This document shows, piece after piece, positions 1 through 10,964 of a stretch of 64,000 nt of DNA. Where the stretch lies: positions 62,001-126,000 of the forward strand of contig CALNHX010001941.1 of assembly GCA_940337035.1 (NCBI GenBank), in the 5' to 3' direction. Both the position numbers and the translations under genes were made by a program. The DNA is from Agriotes lineatus (Eukaryota > Arthropoda > Insecta > Coleoptera > Elateridae). How positions within the stretch are numbered: the first letter of the stretch is position 1; the number at the start of each line of letters is the position of its first letter. A model generated the notes under the pieces. The model ran no database searches and was not told the DNA's origin. It saw only the letters and a program-made list of their open reading frames with translations.

Positions 1-367
1 ATCTCTGAAGCAGAAACTCGCTTTATGGAATTAGAGGAAACTTCACCGAAAAATCCAGACCACACTTTAAAGTTGGTTCTTGGGTAGTGGTGAAGTTTAA
101 GCCTAACCACATAATATTCAGACTAAAGAAGGACTACTTAATACTTTATGTAGGAAATATAATTGCCATGGATAGTAGAGAAGCCGCAGTGAACTTTTTA
201 CGAGACGTCAGAAGCATTTTGTATATCCTGATGTGGTAGACGAACAAGAAATACTCCAAGATGACATTGTTAAAATTCTTCCTGAACCTCGCATACGTCG
301 AGGATTGTATGCTTTTGAATGCAATTTTATTTGTTCAAAAACTCTTAAAGCGCTTACTATTTATTAA
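1..367 (+). pseudogene. pogo/Tigger-like transposase, C-terminal fragment
   Basis: Two overlapping plus-strand reading frames together resemble the C-terminal region of the transposase at 1664-3808. The order is a hydrophobic segment with SWVVVKF, then a stretch with YPDVVDEQEI, then an IVKILPEP block ending at TAA 365-367. The frame changes near position 215 (a stop follows the ILYILMW stretch while the next frame continues the homology), so this copy is broken. The start lies outside the window, so only about 120 codons are visible. In intact relatives this part lies downstream of the DDE domain and has no known catalytic role. Assignment rests on similarity of domain order with the neighbouring ORF, so it is moderately sure. 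Confidence 0.55.
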
Positions 368-1501
368 TCCTTATTATTATAACTGGTTTATTAGTACTTA
401 TTCATTTTATTAGCAGCAATAAATAGCATTGTGTATAATTTTTATTAACCGTTATTTACCGCAATTTTATATATTATGTCCTTATTTCCATGTTTTAAGT
501 ACTTATATAGTTACTTATCATATTTTTTCCTGTTAGAAATAGTTTGCAATGTGTCAAAGTACCCTTAAAACAGCAAAACATTCCAAAACAACGTAGATAT
601 AATGGTGTCAATCTTAACCGGACCTCGGGAAACATTGGACAGTTTACATTGCAAAGAATTTTTTTTCCTCAGATTGATTAACAAACAATTAATTATGTTG
701 TAAATAATAATGCATAACATCATGCTCTATCTACTGCCAAAAAAGCAGACCTTTCCTAGATCTACTTGAAGATAAATAAAAGATTTTATAGTTGTGTCAA
801 TCTTACCCCATTTTACCTTAATATTTAAGAATACCTATATCCTGAGTTGTTAAATTTTAAGGAATTAAAACCCTTTTTGAGTGAAATGTGGTCTATAACT
901 TACTGTTCAACCACCAATGGATTAAAAATAAGGGGGCTACGTTATTTTCCATTTCATGTCATTCAGAGATGCCTCCGAATTCATAAAAAATAAAAGCCCC
1001 TTTTGTCTCAATGCGGTCCTGTCCTCAACCTTCTTTTGATTTTAGACTAACACTTTATATTTTTTTAGCAAATTTTTGTTCGAACTCACCTTAGCTACTC
1101 GTTAAGTTCGATTTTCTATTAAAATACATGCATGTCAGAACTCACCCAACACATAGTGGTGAGTTCGGACACATTTTAGTAAGGCCATTCCCGCTATTTT
1201 TGTAAATACGAATTTTAAAGTTGCTCCATCTAATGGATTTTAATGTTACTACCATCAACTACAAGCGCAGAGTGCGATTGTAACGCTACATCGCCAGTTT
1301 ACTCGAGGAGACGCAATTGTTCGGATGTGTGCAGTTTTTGGTAGCATAGTGACCTCGTGCAACACGTGAACTATTATTAATAATTTCGAGTGTTTGGAAG
1401 CCAGTTTCATATTATACACAGTAAGTACTTACCAATGCGTTGTTTAAGATATGATTGCAGTACAGAAGTGATATTTTTATCAGTTTTATTGAAACCTGCG
1501 T
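368..1501. other. AT-rich non-coding stretch, likely transposon 3' flank
   Basis: No reading frame of interest is seen. A gtgtcaatctta motif occurs twice (about 603-616 and 794-807); the second continues into ccccattttacc, which resembles a pogo/Tigger terminal repeat and could mark the right end of the element at 1-367. This is a guess because the other end is outside the window. Confidence 0.4.
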
Positions 1502-1548
1502 GGGTTACACTTGCCCCAGAAAATATCTCGTTGGGGCAAGTGTAACCC
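1502..1548. repeat. 17-bp perfect inverted repeat, candidate transposon terminus
   Basis: Positions 1502-1518 and 1532-1548 are perfect reverse complements (gggttacacttgcccca) separated by 13 nt. It lies about 115 bp before the start codon of the pogo-like ORF. A terminal inverted repeat of that element is the simplest reading, with a doubled or abutting terminus. I did not find the matching copy downstream of 3808. Confidence 0.5.
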
Positions 1549-1663
1549 TGTCTAGGTTCCGCTTACCCCAGTCATATTCTTGGGCACATTTCGACCGTTT
1601 GCTAATAACTTTTATCATTGTGGGCTTTATTTTTAAGAGGGTCTTGTATCATTTGTTATAGGG

Positions 1664-3808
1664 ATGGTGCGTACGTATAATCGGAAGAAAGATCCGCCAC
1701 CCTATTCCAAAGAAGATTTGAATGGGGCAATAAATTCAGTTAAAAGTGGACAGTTAACTATATACAGGGCAGCAAAAACATATAACATACCAAAGCCAAC
1801 ATTATATAAGCACGTACATGGGCAAAGGGGAGTCAAAAGTAAAACCGGAGGTAGAGCAACTGCTATTCCATATGAAGAAGAGCAAAAAATGGCTAATTGC
1901 ATCAAGACGATGGAAATGTGGGGTTTCGGCCTCTCAAAGACAGAGGTGTTGAATACCATAGCAAGTTATGTCAAAGAAAATCATATCCCAACACCGTTTA
2001 AAGATGGAGTACCAGGGGATGATTATTTCATGAGGTTTAAAAAAACTTTTAACTTGAGTCAGAAGAAACCCCAAAGCGTTGAAGTTGCACGTAAACGAAG
2101 TATAGACCCATTCATCATTTCTGCTTCTTTTGAATTGTTAAAGGAATTCACCGCTAATGTTCCTCCTGCACAAATCTATAACATCGACGAAACCAGTTTT
2201 TGTTTGGATCCCAGTCGAATAAAAGTTGTTGGAGAGAAAGGTACTGCTGCTCATAGGGGAACAAGCGGGCCGGGAAAGGAAAATATAACTGTACTTATGG
2301 GAGCTAACGCTGCAGGGGAAAAGTTGCCTCCACTGATCGTCTTCAAGGGGAAAAATATATGGGATTCTTGGATGGCAGGGAAAGACCAAGAATATACTGG
2401 TATGACATACGCAGCTACCAAAAATGGGCGGATGGAAAGTAAGACTTTCGAAAACTATTTCATAAATAGTTTTATAAAAAACACGTCCCATGAGAGACCA
2501 ATCATCTTAATCTACGATGGACATAGTTCGCATATTGGCATTTCCCTGGTTGAAAAAGCTGCTCAAGAGAACGTGGTTATATTGAAACTACCGCCGCATA
2601 CGAGCCATGTTCTTCAACCAATGGACCTTAGTGTTTTCAAAACCCTAAAACTGAAGTGGGACGAAGAAATTATAAAGTGGCAAAGGAAAAATTATGGAGT
2701 AAAATTACCAAAATCAAACTTCTCGACTATTATTTCAAAAATTTGGTTAAACCTAGATACTGCAATTATAAAAAACGGCTTTGCAAAGGCTGGCATTGTT
2801 CCATATTGCGATACAGTTATTCCACCAGAAAGCTATGAACCACAAAAATACCGAAGATGGTGCAGCTTTCAGAATGACAAAGAAACGACGAATACTCTGC
2901 CATCTGATGAGCCTCTCACAGACATGCCATCAACATCTTCTGCATGGGTTGTTAATGGTAAAACTCCAAGAGGTGGAATAGACGGTTCAGAAGATATTGA
3001 TGGCAAGGCTTCAGGAGTCTGTATAGACGGCTGTGCAAAAGATGTTGATGGCAAGGCTTCGGGAGTCTGTATAGAGGGCAGTGCATCTGGAACTTCAAAT
3101 ATTCGAAGTGTTTCTTTCGAAGAATTGCTTTTGGAACAGGTGAAACAAACACAAAGAACAACTACTGGAAGAAAACAAATTTGCGGGGGTGCCGAAGTAA
3201 TAACTTCGGTGGAGGCCATCGCTAAGCTAAGACAAGCGAGTGAGAAGCCAGTTAAGCAAGTAAAGAAACAGAAGAAAAAAATTATTCACATTGAAGAAGA
3301 CAGCGACGACAGCACTTACAGTGAAAATCTCGAAGAATTACAAATCGATTCAGATGAAGTGGAGGTCGAAGATGAGCGTATGGAGATGGAGAAAGAAAAT
3401 GATTTTGTTGATTTTATGTCCGAAGACGTATCTATGGTGGAAATGGGGGACTGGATTATTGCTAAATTTTGTCATAATAAAAAGATTAAAATGTACGTCG
3501 GACAGCTAACTGAAACGGAAACGTGCCTGGAAGCAAAATTCTGTAGGAGGATTCGTTCAACTTCTACATTTTATTGGCCTAACGTTGAGGACAAGAACAT
3601 AATTCGACCAGAAGAGGTTTTTAAACATTTACCGCCGCCAACTGTCGATAAACGAGGCAAAGTAATATTTGACGTTTCATTTGATACATATAATCAAGAA
3701 GACTATACCAAGGAGACGCAACTTCCTATGACGGCTGTATATAAAAGCGGCCCTTATGTCGGGGATAGCCGTCGCGGCGCTGTCGACAGCATGTACGGGC
3801 TTCGGTGA
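1664..3808 (+). CDS. pogo/Tigger-type DDE transposase (CENP-B family), 714 aa
   Basis: A complete ORF encodes a DNA transposase of the pogo group of Tc1/mariner elements. Residues about 11-55 form a pipsqueak-type helix-turn-helix and residues about 68-135 a CENP-B-type HTH. The DDE_1 catalytic domain follows, with candidate aspartates D175 (YNIDETS), D285 (IYDGHSSH) and D321 (LQPMDLS), leaving 35 residues between the last two. Residues about 435-480 contain an imperfect duplication (DGKASGVCI twice). A Lys-rich then acidic stretch (about 535-610) precedes a C-terminal domain. The last roughly 35 codons (from about 3700) look foreign: they include 29 nt found inverted at 12484-12512 and do not continue the domain. 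The ORF has no internal stop, so a young or domesticated copy is possible. The start ATG is immediately after an in-frame upstream stop region. Confidence 0.85.
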   Translation: MVRTYNRKKDPPPYSKEDLNGAINSVKSGQLTIYRAAKTYNIPKPTLYKHVHGQRGVKSKTGGRATAIPYEEEQKMANCIKTMEMWGFGLSKTEVLNTIASYVKENHIPTPFKDGVPGDDYFMRFKKTFNLSQKKPQSVEVARKRSIDPFIISASFELLKEFTANVPPAQIYNIDETSFCLDPSRIKVVGEKGTAAHRGTSGPGKENITVLMGANAAGEKLPPLIVFKGKNIWDSWMAGKDQEYTGMTYAATKNGRMESKTFENYFINSFIKNTSHERPIILIYDGHSSHIGISLVEKAAQENVVILKLPPHTSHVLQPMDLSVFKTLKLKWDEEIIKWQRKNYGVKLPKSNFSTIISKIWLNLDTAIIKNGFAKAGIVPYCDTVIPPESYEPQKYRRWCSFQNDKETTNTLPSDEPLTDMPSTSSAWVVNGKTPRGGIDGSEDIDGKASGVCIDGCAKDVDGKASGVCIEGSASGTSNIRSVSFEELLLEQVKQTQRTTTGRKQICGGAEVITSVEAIAKLRQASEKPVKQVKKQKKKIIHIEEDSDDSTYSENLEELQIDSDEVEVEDERMEMEKENDFVDFMSEDVSMVEMGDWIIAKFCHNKKIKMYVGQLTETETCLEAKFCRRIRSTSTFYWPNVEDKNIIRPEEVFKHLPPPTVDKRGKVIFDVSFDTYNQEDYTKETQLPMTAVYKSGPYVGDSRRGAVDSMYGLR

Positions 3809-4466
3809 TTTTCGTTCGTTTTCGCTGCCGTTCGAGAGTTGGAAGCGTGCTTAATTAACCTAACCTGTAATCCCGGTTAAAAGTCAGTTTAGTGCTAACG
3901 TATTTCAAGTGTGTTTAAACTAGGTTTGTTCGTAAATCATACACCCATTATTTTCCGGGGTAGTGTAGTACAGTGCAGTGCAGGATGATATTGCATAAAG
4001 TGTACAAGAGGTTGCGCGACACTAGATTTGTTCGTTTTTAACCTCAATTACAGGTGCTGTAACTTGTACGCGCGAAGTATGAATAGTATTGCTACAAATG
4101 TGTTATTATATAAATAGGTAGCCTTCATTAGTTAAAATAGGCGAACCCGAACGTAAATACTCTAAATGTGCCTTTTTTACTGGGATTTCATCATCCATTT
4201 TTATCAAACTCTCAAATTTTATGTGAAAAATACGTCAACAACCAAATCACAACAAAAATCATAACCTCACAGTACGTCGCTGCACTTCCGTACACCACCT
4301 CCGGAGTCGGTGTAGGAAAGTACGCCCTAGTGTACAATATTCAGCTTGCACTAGCGTTTACGAACAGGTCATTAGTTACACTCAATTTATGCACTGTTAA
4401 AAACGAACGTCATTTACGAAAGTAGTGTACACTAGAACTTGCAGTGCAGAGTTTACGAACAGACCT
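3809..4466. other. non-coding interval upstream of P-element gene
   Basis: No convincing ORF. It probably holds the left end and 5' UTR of the P-type element. A short repeated phrase (gtttacgaacag, about 4357 and 4450) was seen, but no clear 31-bp terminal repeat or 8-bp duplication could be identified. Confidence 0.4.
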
Positions 4467-7400
4467 ATGATGGTCCGAATGTGTTGCGTCAATATATGCG
4501 GCAGTAGAGCCGGTGACGGGTTGACATTGTTTAAAGTTCCAACGGTATGTTTGTATACACCTGTTGATTATTACATTTATAATAACGTTGTAATGTGTTC
4601 TCTTCACATGTAGAGTTTTTATAATTTAAGAAAATGTTAATTCTAATCGAGAATAAAATGGAAAAATTTTAAAGGTTCCATCCTACAACGAGAAGTGGAT
4701 GAACTTTTTATCTCCCCATTTAAGAAAAGGAAATACTTGCCGCAAAACATTGTACGTTTGCCAGGAACATTTCACAGACGATGACATTCAACGTGAAGTG
4801 ATTGCAACCTTTAATCATGGAAGTGTGTGCAATCTAGGTCCCAGGCAATATTTGCGGCTTAAAGAAACGAGTGTGCCATCAATTATAAAGGTTCAATTTT
4901 TGTCTGTTTATCTGCAATTATAGTAAATAATTTTCTAATGAATGATTTCAGAAACGACAAAGTGTAAGCAGTTCAATATCAACCATTGTTACCGAACAAT
5001 TGCTTGATGTTGACCATTTGCCATCAATTGTAAGGGTTCCATTTTGCTCCGTTTCATTGCAATGAGAATAAATAATTTTCTAATCAAACGATGATTCCAG
5101 GAAAATAGAAATGTGGAAAGTTCAATGTCAACAAACGTAGTTGTCGATCAATTCCTTGATGTTGACCAATTCCCATCAGTTGTAAGGATTTTATTTTTCT
5201 CTGTTTCATTGCAATTGCAATAAATAATGTTCTAATCGAACGATGATTTCAGGAAAAGTCAGTTGTGGACAGTTTGATACCAACTAATATTATTGGTGAC
5301 AATAATGAAGCATCTGTTGCGGCATCTTCCTCATGTAGTATTGATTTAGATACCAGTCATGAAATAACTGTCTCTACCAGTTACTGCATAAGCACACTGG
5401 TCAATGATGTGAAAATGTTGAAACATTCAAACGTTTTATATAACTGGAGGCATTTTCTATTCGCTGGAGGATTGACCTTTACATATTTCGGTGATAAATT
5501 TACATTTCCAACAAGGTCAATTTTTATTGCCATGTACGATATGACTGTTGAGGTAATTTATTCTGTAAATAGTATTTTTTCAAACTGGGGATGCAATTAT
5601 TAAAAACTCATCCATTTATTTACAACTTTTGAAAATTTTTATACAGGTACGCTTACTCGATCGTATTGTGAATGTAGACGTTCCGAAGAAAGTGCAGTCA
5701 TTGGAAGACGTTTGTTCATTATTATCAACTGTCAAGAATCTTGACATTTGCATTGGAGCTGATAATGAGAAGCCTTGCCTTTTGGCTTTTTCAAGCAGTT
5801 GCCAAGCCAGAAAAGCAAGAGATGCAATGAGTGTAAAAAAGTTCGGAAAAAAATTACAAACCATAAAACACAAGCTTCCACAAATTCCATTGTAAAACGT
5901 AAAAGGATTACAATGAAAAAGAAGAACATAATGAAAAAATTAAATCGACTAAAAAAAAATGTAATTTTTAATTTCACTTTTTTTAAGTGCCCATTGAATC
6001 AAGTAGGTCCATATTCGTTAAAAAATAGCTCCATGGTCTGAAGACCTATGGGGCCACATTTGGTTATTTACATATTCCATGTTTGGCTTCAAATTATATA
6101 ACGAAAATTTTGGTCCACATATCCCCCATTTTCGCTCCATGAAAAATGACCTCAAAAATGAAACCCCAGATGTGGTGACATATCAGGCTATTTCATGGAT
6201 GCCGATGAAATTGGAGCACTCTGTAGTTCTTCAAAACTCCAGGCATGGTTCAATGGGTAGTTAACACGTGTACTTGTGTACATAGATTAATATTTTTCAT
6301 AATTTTTCCAGTTTAAAATTCCCAGGAGCGAATTGAATATTTAAAATCCCAGTGCGCACAAATTGAGCGAACAACTGTTACAAAGTTATTGGAGAAAATT
6401 CCATCAGAGATGAAGGAATCTGTGGAAACTGTTTTACGACTTGCAAAATGCAAAGGACCCACTGGAAAGCGCTATACACACTCCTGGATTATAGAGTGCA
6501 TTTTGTTGCGAATCAAAAGCCGAAAGGCTTACCTACATGTGCGAAACCATAATATGTTGGCAGTCCCAACTATAAATACTTTGTCTAAGTACATGAAAAA
6601 CATGCGGGCACATTATGGATTTTCCGATGAGACTTTCAAACTTTTGAAGCAAAAATCGCATTTTATGAAACCAGAAGAACGAAGAGGTAATAATAATGCA
6701 ACCATTACAGTATTTTGTAAAATACAGCCTCTTTAACATTCCAGGCACACTGGTACTCGATGAAATGAAGATTAGTGAGGCTGTATCGTTTGATAGCAGC
6801 AGCATGACGTATACGGGTTTACAGATCTAGGACAATATACTCCCGATGACCAGAAAAACATGCGCGGTGACCATGCACTGGTATTCATTTTCCAGCCATT
6901 TCGGGAAAATGTTTGCAAAGCCTTGGGGCGTTTCTGAGCAAAGGTTGTGCAAACAGTGAAATTTTGCATAAATTAATTTTTGAATGCATTGTACTCCTTG
7001 AAAACGCTTCATTCTATGTTGACATTGTCACAACTGATGGTGCAACATGGAACAGAACAATGTGGAGAATGTTTGGCCTTCAAAGCGAGGATTCATCATG
7101 CGCTCATCCAATGAGTATTGATCCTCAGGATTCATGTAATGCTCAACGGCGCTTATGGTTTTGCTCTGATTTCTCCCACCTGATGAAAAATTTTCGGAAT
7201 TTCGTCATTTCTAAGGAAGAAATTATGGTATTTATTGAATGGATAAAATAGAATTAGATTACATTATTTTTACAATGTTTGTAATCGTTAGTGTATAAAT
7301 CATTTGTAACATTTATTGCAGACTCCCGATGGTGTCGTTAAAAAAGCACATTTCAAAGCAATCATTGAGTGTGATGGAGGACCCAGAAGTTTTGGCATGA

Positions 7401-8920
7401 AAATTGCTCATCAACTTCAGCCATGTCACCTTGATCCGAAATATTTCCAAAAGATGAATGTCGGAATGGCTTTACAGGTATCTAAACGCTAAAAATTCAA
7501 ATTTACTTTTTTTGACATAATCCCAACAGGTACATTTGTGCTACATTAAAAAACAATAATTTTTTTCAGTTGTTCTCACCAAGAGTAGCCGCTGCAATGC
7601 GCATATACCGTGACAAAAGTATGCACAGCGATTTGCACGATTGCGAGCCAACTATTCGATTCATCAGTCGATTCCACAAAGTTATTGTGGCTATGAGCTC
7701 GCGAACACCTAAAAATGCTCTTGCGCCGAATTCTGAACACTTCAGGGTAAGATGTTTTATACTTTCACGTAAAAAAATACTAGCAACATTAATATGTTAT
7801 ACAATTATACAAATTGTAACAGATTATCATGGAATACCGAGAATACCTGAAGCAATGGAAGTGCGATGCCTCAGTTATGGGACATCACTTTATGTCGCAA
7901 AACACCTATCAAGGTTTCCTTGTAACTTTACAAAGTACCCTGGAATTGACTTCTTTTTTAACAGCCGAGAAAGAGTACAGGTATTTGATGACTGCACGTC
8001 TCAATCAAGATGCCTTGGAGGTAAATTTTTACAAATGCCAGAAAGACAATGTGTTTTTATCACGTTACTCAATATCCATGTAAAACTAAAATTAATTACA
8101 CATTTCTTTATTACAAGGGACTTTTTGGAATGATACGAGGCGCTTGCGGGTCAAGCGACCATCCGGATGCTACACTGTTCATCCAAGTCTACAGGCTTAT
8201 AAGTTTTTACTCGCTCGTAAAATCCCCCAAAGGCTCTAACGTTTCCGCTGGAGAAATTTTCGAAACAATTCTCTCTTTGGATGATACAAGCGATGACAAG
8301 GAGAACCACGAACATTGAACAGAACTCTAGATAATATAATTCTAAGAGGGAGCAGAGCACGACAGGAGTACGACGTTATTGACTGTCACGACTATAATAT
8401 GAGCGTTACCAACGAATATGTGTCAGCATATTTTGCCGGTTTTGTTGCACATAAAATTACTAAGTTTACTAAGTGTGCTGACTGCATAAAAACTGTTGTA
8501 AATGAACAACAAAACTCACATCGTCATATATTAATTGATCAGTTAAGTATGGGGCATTTAAAATACCCGTCCGAAAGCCTTTTCGATCTTGTTGCAGCAG
8601 TAGAAAGAGCAATACTTAAAACAGTTGGTAAAGAATTAACAAAATTTAGTTTCGTTCACTTTCAAGAAAATATATTGAAGGAAAGCATCCCATTCGTTGG
8701 ATGTGAACATCATGAAAAAGAATTAACAAAAAAGTACTCCATTATTGTGCGCTCCGTCGGGCAAAAATCATAGAGAAAGCATATAATAACATCTACGATG
8801 AAAAACGAAAACAGGAGCAACAATTTCGAAAACATTCCAAACTCGTCGGAGGGACGACAAAATTGGAAATAAATAATCGTCAGGATGTAAATATTACATG
8901 CGTCACTTCCAAAAACGTTA
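4467..8920 (+). pseudogene. P-element transposase with THAP domain, multi-exon, frameshifted
   Basis: Spliced exons encode a P-superfamily transposase. Exon 1 (4467-4544) and exon 2 (4675-4890) form the C2CH THAP zinc finger (CCVNIC ... CQEHF). Exons 4952-5029, 5101-5181 and 5253-5552 are all phase 0. Exon 5647-about 5960 contains a CNECKK motif. Exon 6326-6686 joins in phase 1 to 6745-7227, which carries GTLVLDEM and TDGATWNR, hallmarks of the RNase H-like catalytic core with its GTP-binding insertion. Exons 7322-7477, 7570-7746, 7823-8020 and 8118 onward follow with good GT/AG borders. The C-terminus has LKYPSESL and VGCEHHEKELTKK. Frameshifts are seen near 5770-5830, 6827, 6930, 8310 and 8765, so this copy is not functional as read. 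The 5960-6325 interval is poorly resolved. Terminal repeats were not found. Confidence 0.85.
4876..5252 (+). repeat. tandem exon-plus-intron units inside the P-element gene
   Basis: The exon end, intron and next exon start recur with offsets of 145 and 152 bp: the exon ends 'ccatcaatt' (4876), 'ccatcaatt' (5021) and 'ccatcagtt' (5173) are each followed by a similar short intron and a gaa/aaa-starting exon. Encoded exons are 26 and 27 codons with matching patterns (SSSIST ... LLDVDHLPSI and SSMSTN ... FLDVDQFPSV). All borders are phase 0, so extra copies keep the frame. In the first unit the donor corresponding to gtaagg reads ataaag, with a gt three bases later. Confidence 0.8.
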
Positions 8921-9307
8921 AAAAACTATGAATGCGTTGTTAAAAAGAGATATGACAAAAAACCTGCAATTACATTGTAGTACAGTTGCGGCCAATAAAA
9001 AATGGGACAACACTTATAACAGATTTTTGTCTAATTCTAACTGCTTGAATTTGTTTTATTAATATGTCATATTGCAACATTGAATATTTGACATCTTGAA
9101 TATTTGACATCTGCCAAACAATTCCAAATTAGAAATAATATGACAAAGTAATTATGCTGCATATAAATGCAGTTACGAGAGGTGGAATAATCGCGAAAAT
9201 AGACGTAACTGACCCATTTCTTTCTGGTCTCAACTGTACAAAGTCATTACAATTTATAATATCTATGTATGTTTAAAATATTGTTGTATAGTATTTTACA
9301 GTAGAAG
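8921..9307. other. non-coding, 3' flank of P-type element
   Basis: No gene or repeat recognised. It probably includes the right end of the P-type element, but no terminal repeat could be matched to the left side. Confidence 0.4.
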
Positions 9308-9692
9308 TCCGTTAGGATAGCCTTTACGTAGTGATGTAAAAAAACGCTTTTTTTTAAATCTAATAAAAAACCTAGAAAAAACAGGAAAAAACGGTTTTTT
9401 TTGTTTTTTTTTGTTATAAATTCTATAATTCACTTTACCTACGAAATGTATTATTTTTATTTAAAAATATCTGTTTTTTGTTTTTCCAAACAAATTACTT
9501 GTTATTCACTACACTCTAATTCTAAAAAAAACCAGACCGCTTGGTTTTTTTACAAAAAAAAACAGGTTTAAAAAAAAACGGTTTTTTTTTGGTTGCATCA
9601 CTACTTTTACGGCCGAGCCAGAGAGTTTGTGAGACGAGCTCGAAGAGCGAGTCGAATAATACTGGCGAGGCAGTAAAGGCCCTAACGGACGT
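9308..9692. mobile_element. short terminal-inverted-repeat element, interrupted by a hAT MITE
   Basis: Ends gtccgttagg...gcctttac (about 9308-9328) and gtaaaggccctaacggac (about 9673-9692) are inverted copies with one small difference. Removing the inner hAT MITE leaves a unit of about 100 bp. The family is not assigned. Confidence 0.55.
9329..9603. mobile_element. hAT-type MITE with 8-bp target duplication
   Basis: Terminal repeats tagtgatgtaa and ttgcatcacta bound a 275-bp AT-rich body made of long A and T runs. Flanks cctttacg (9321-9328) and cttttacg (9604-9611) match 7 of 8 and fit an 8-bp hAT target duplication. There is no coding capacity. The insertion splits the element at 9308-9692. 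Confidence 0.75.
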
Positions 9693-10964
9693 GTATTGTA
9701 CAATAGTTTTTGTAATACCTACATACAATTCAGTCATATCTATATTTTTCTAATTTATTTTCATGAAAACGCTAGGTTTGTGTAATGACGTTTTAGAATG
9801 ATCGGGAGTGCGTAGAGCGTTGCAACTGTTGTTTATAAATGTCATTTATTTCCAATTTTGTGTATGGCTGTAAGCAGGTGATAAACGTCACTTTGACGTT
9901 TGGCACACAATCTAGCAGGCCTTGGTCTTTACAGACACTTTTTACGGCTGAACCGTAAAAAGGTTACTTACGTAGTAATAAACAGTCCTTAATGAAATAT
10001 TTAACAAGTAGGTATTACAAAAATACACTTAAGTAACACACATTCAATTGTTTTATTTCAAAAGTCCATTTACAAAAAGTGTATAAAAAATCATTTACTC
10101 CACATGTACAATCTCATTTGCAAATCATAATTGCGTAATTCATCATTTTCATTCAAAATAATGCAACTTGTACTGTACAGTTTCAAAAACTGTATCTAAC
10201 CAAATTTACAATCAATGCAATTTTGTTGAAATCGATCAAACATTTTGTTCTCCACATTTGCGCAAGAAATTTTGATTTTTATCCCAATGTTTCAACTTTT
10301 CCTATATGTATATATATATATGAATATTCCATATTTCTATATATTCAGGCAACATTGGATGAAATCACACAATTTTACAAACATCGCATTTACATTGTGA
10401 ATTTATCCATTGCTGAAATAACTGTATTTACTTCTTACTTACTGTGAATCACTAATTAGAAATGACTGCGCAAAATGTATGGGCACTTGCTGTTTGGAAA
10501 GTATTTCGCCAGTCATATCTTTAATGGAATCAGATAATGAATCTAATTTACAACTTTGTTCAGAATCTGATGCAAATTAAGAATGAATTTTGTTGTGTTT
10601 TATGTGTGTTAAGTTTGTTACTTTAGTTAATTGATTGAATTGATTTTTAAAAAAAGCATTTTGAAATTGATATACATGTATTATAATTAAGGTAGTTGAC
10701 CCGAATAAGGCTCACCACTATTGTTTCTATTTGAATTTCAGGAAATAATAAATGTATACCAAAACCATTACAGCAGTATTGAATTACATTGTTTTATTGA
10801 GAATATACTAATACATGAAGTATTTAACTAAACGTTACAATCTGAAAACCAAACTTAAAAGTCAGCATTGGCCCTTATGAACATAGAACATGCACTTTTA
10901 ATAAGGTCCGTGCGAGATTAAGCAAATTAGGCTGAAAAACTACATGTCAATGTGGCAAGAACAA
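9693..10964. other. AT-rich non-coding interval
   Basis: Only short spurious reading frames occur (for example 10223-10447). A ttttacggctgaaccgtaaaaa hairpin-like phrase lies near 9945-9968. The last part may be the 3' side of the minus-strand pogo-like element that follows. No gene is supported. Confidence 0.45.

Noticed and set aside
10223..10447. 74-codon frame in the 9.7-10.9-kb gap
   Set aside because: No homology, AT-driven composition, no supporting splice or promoter signals.
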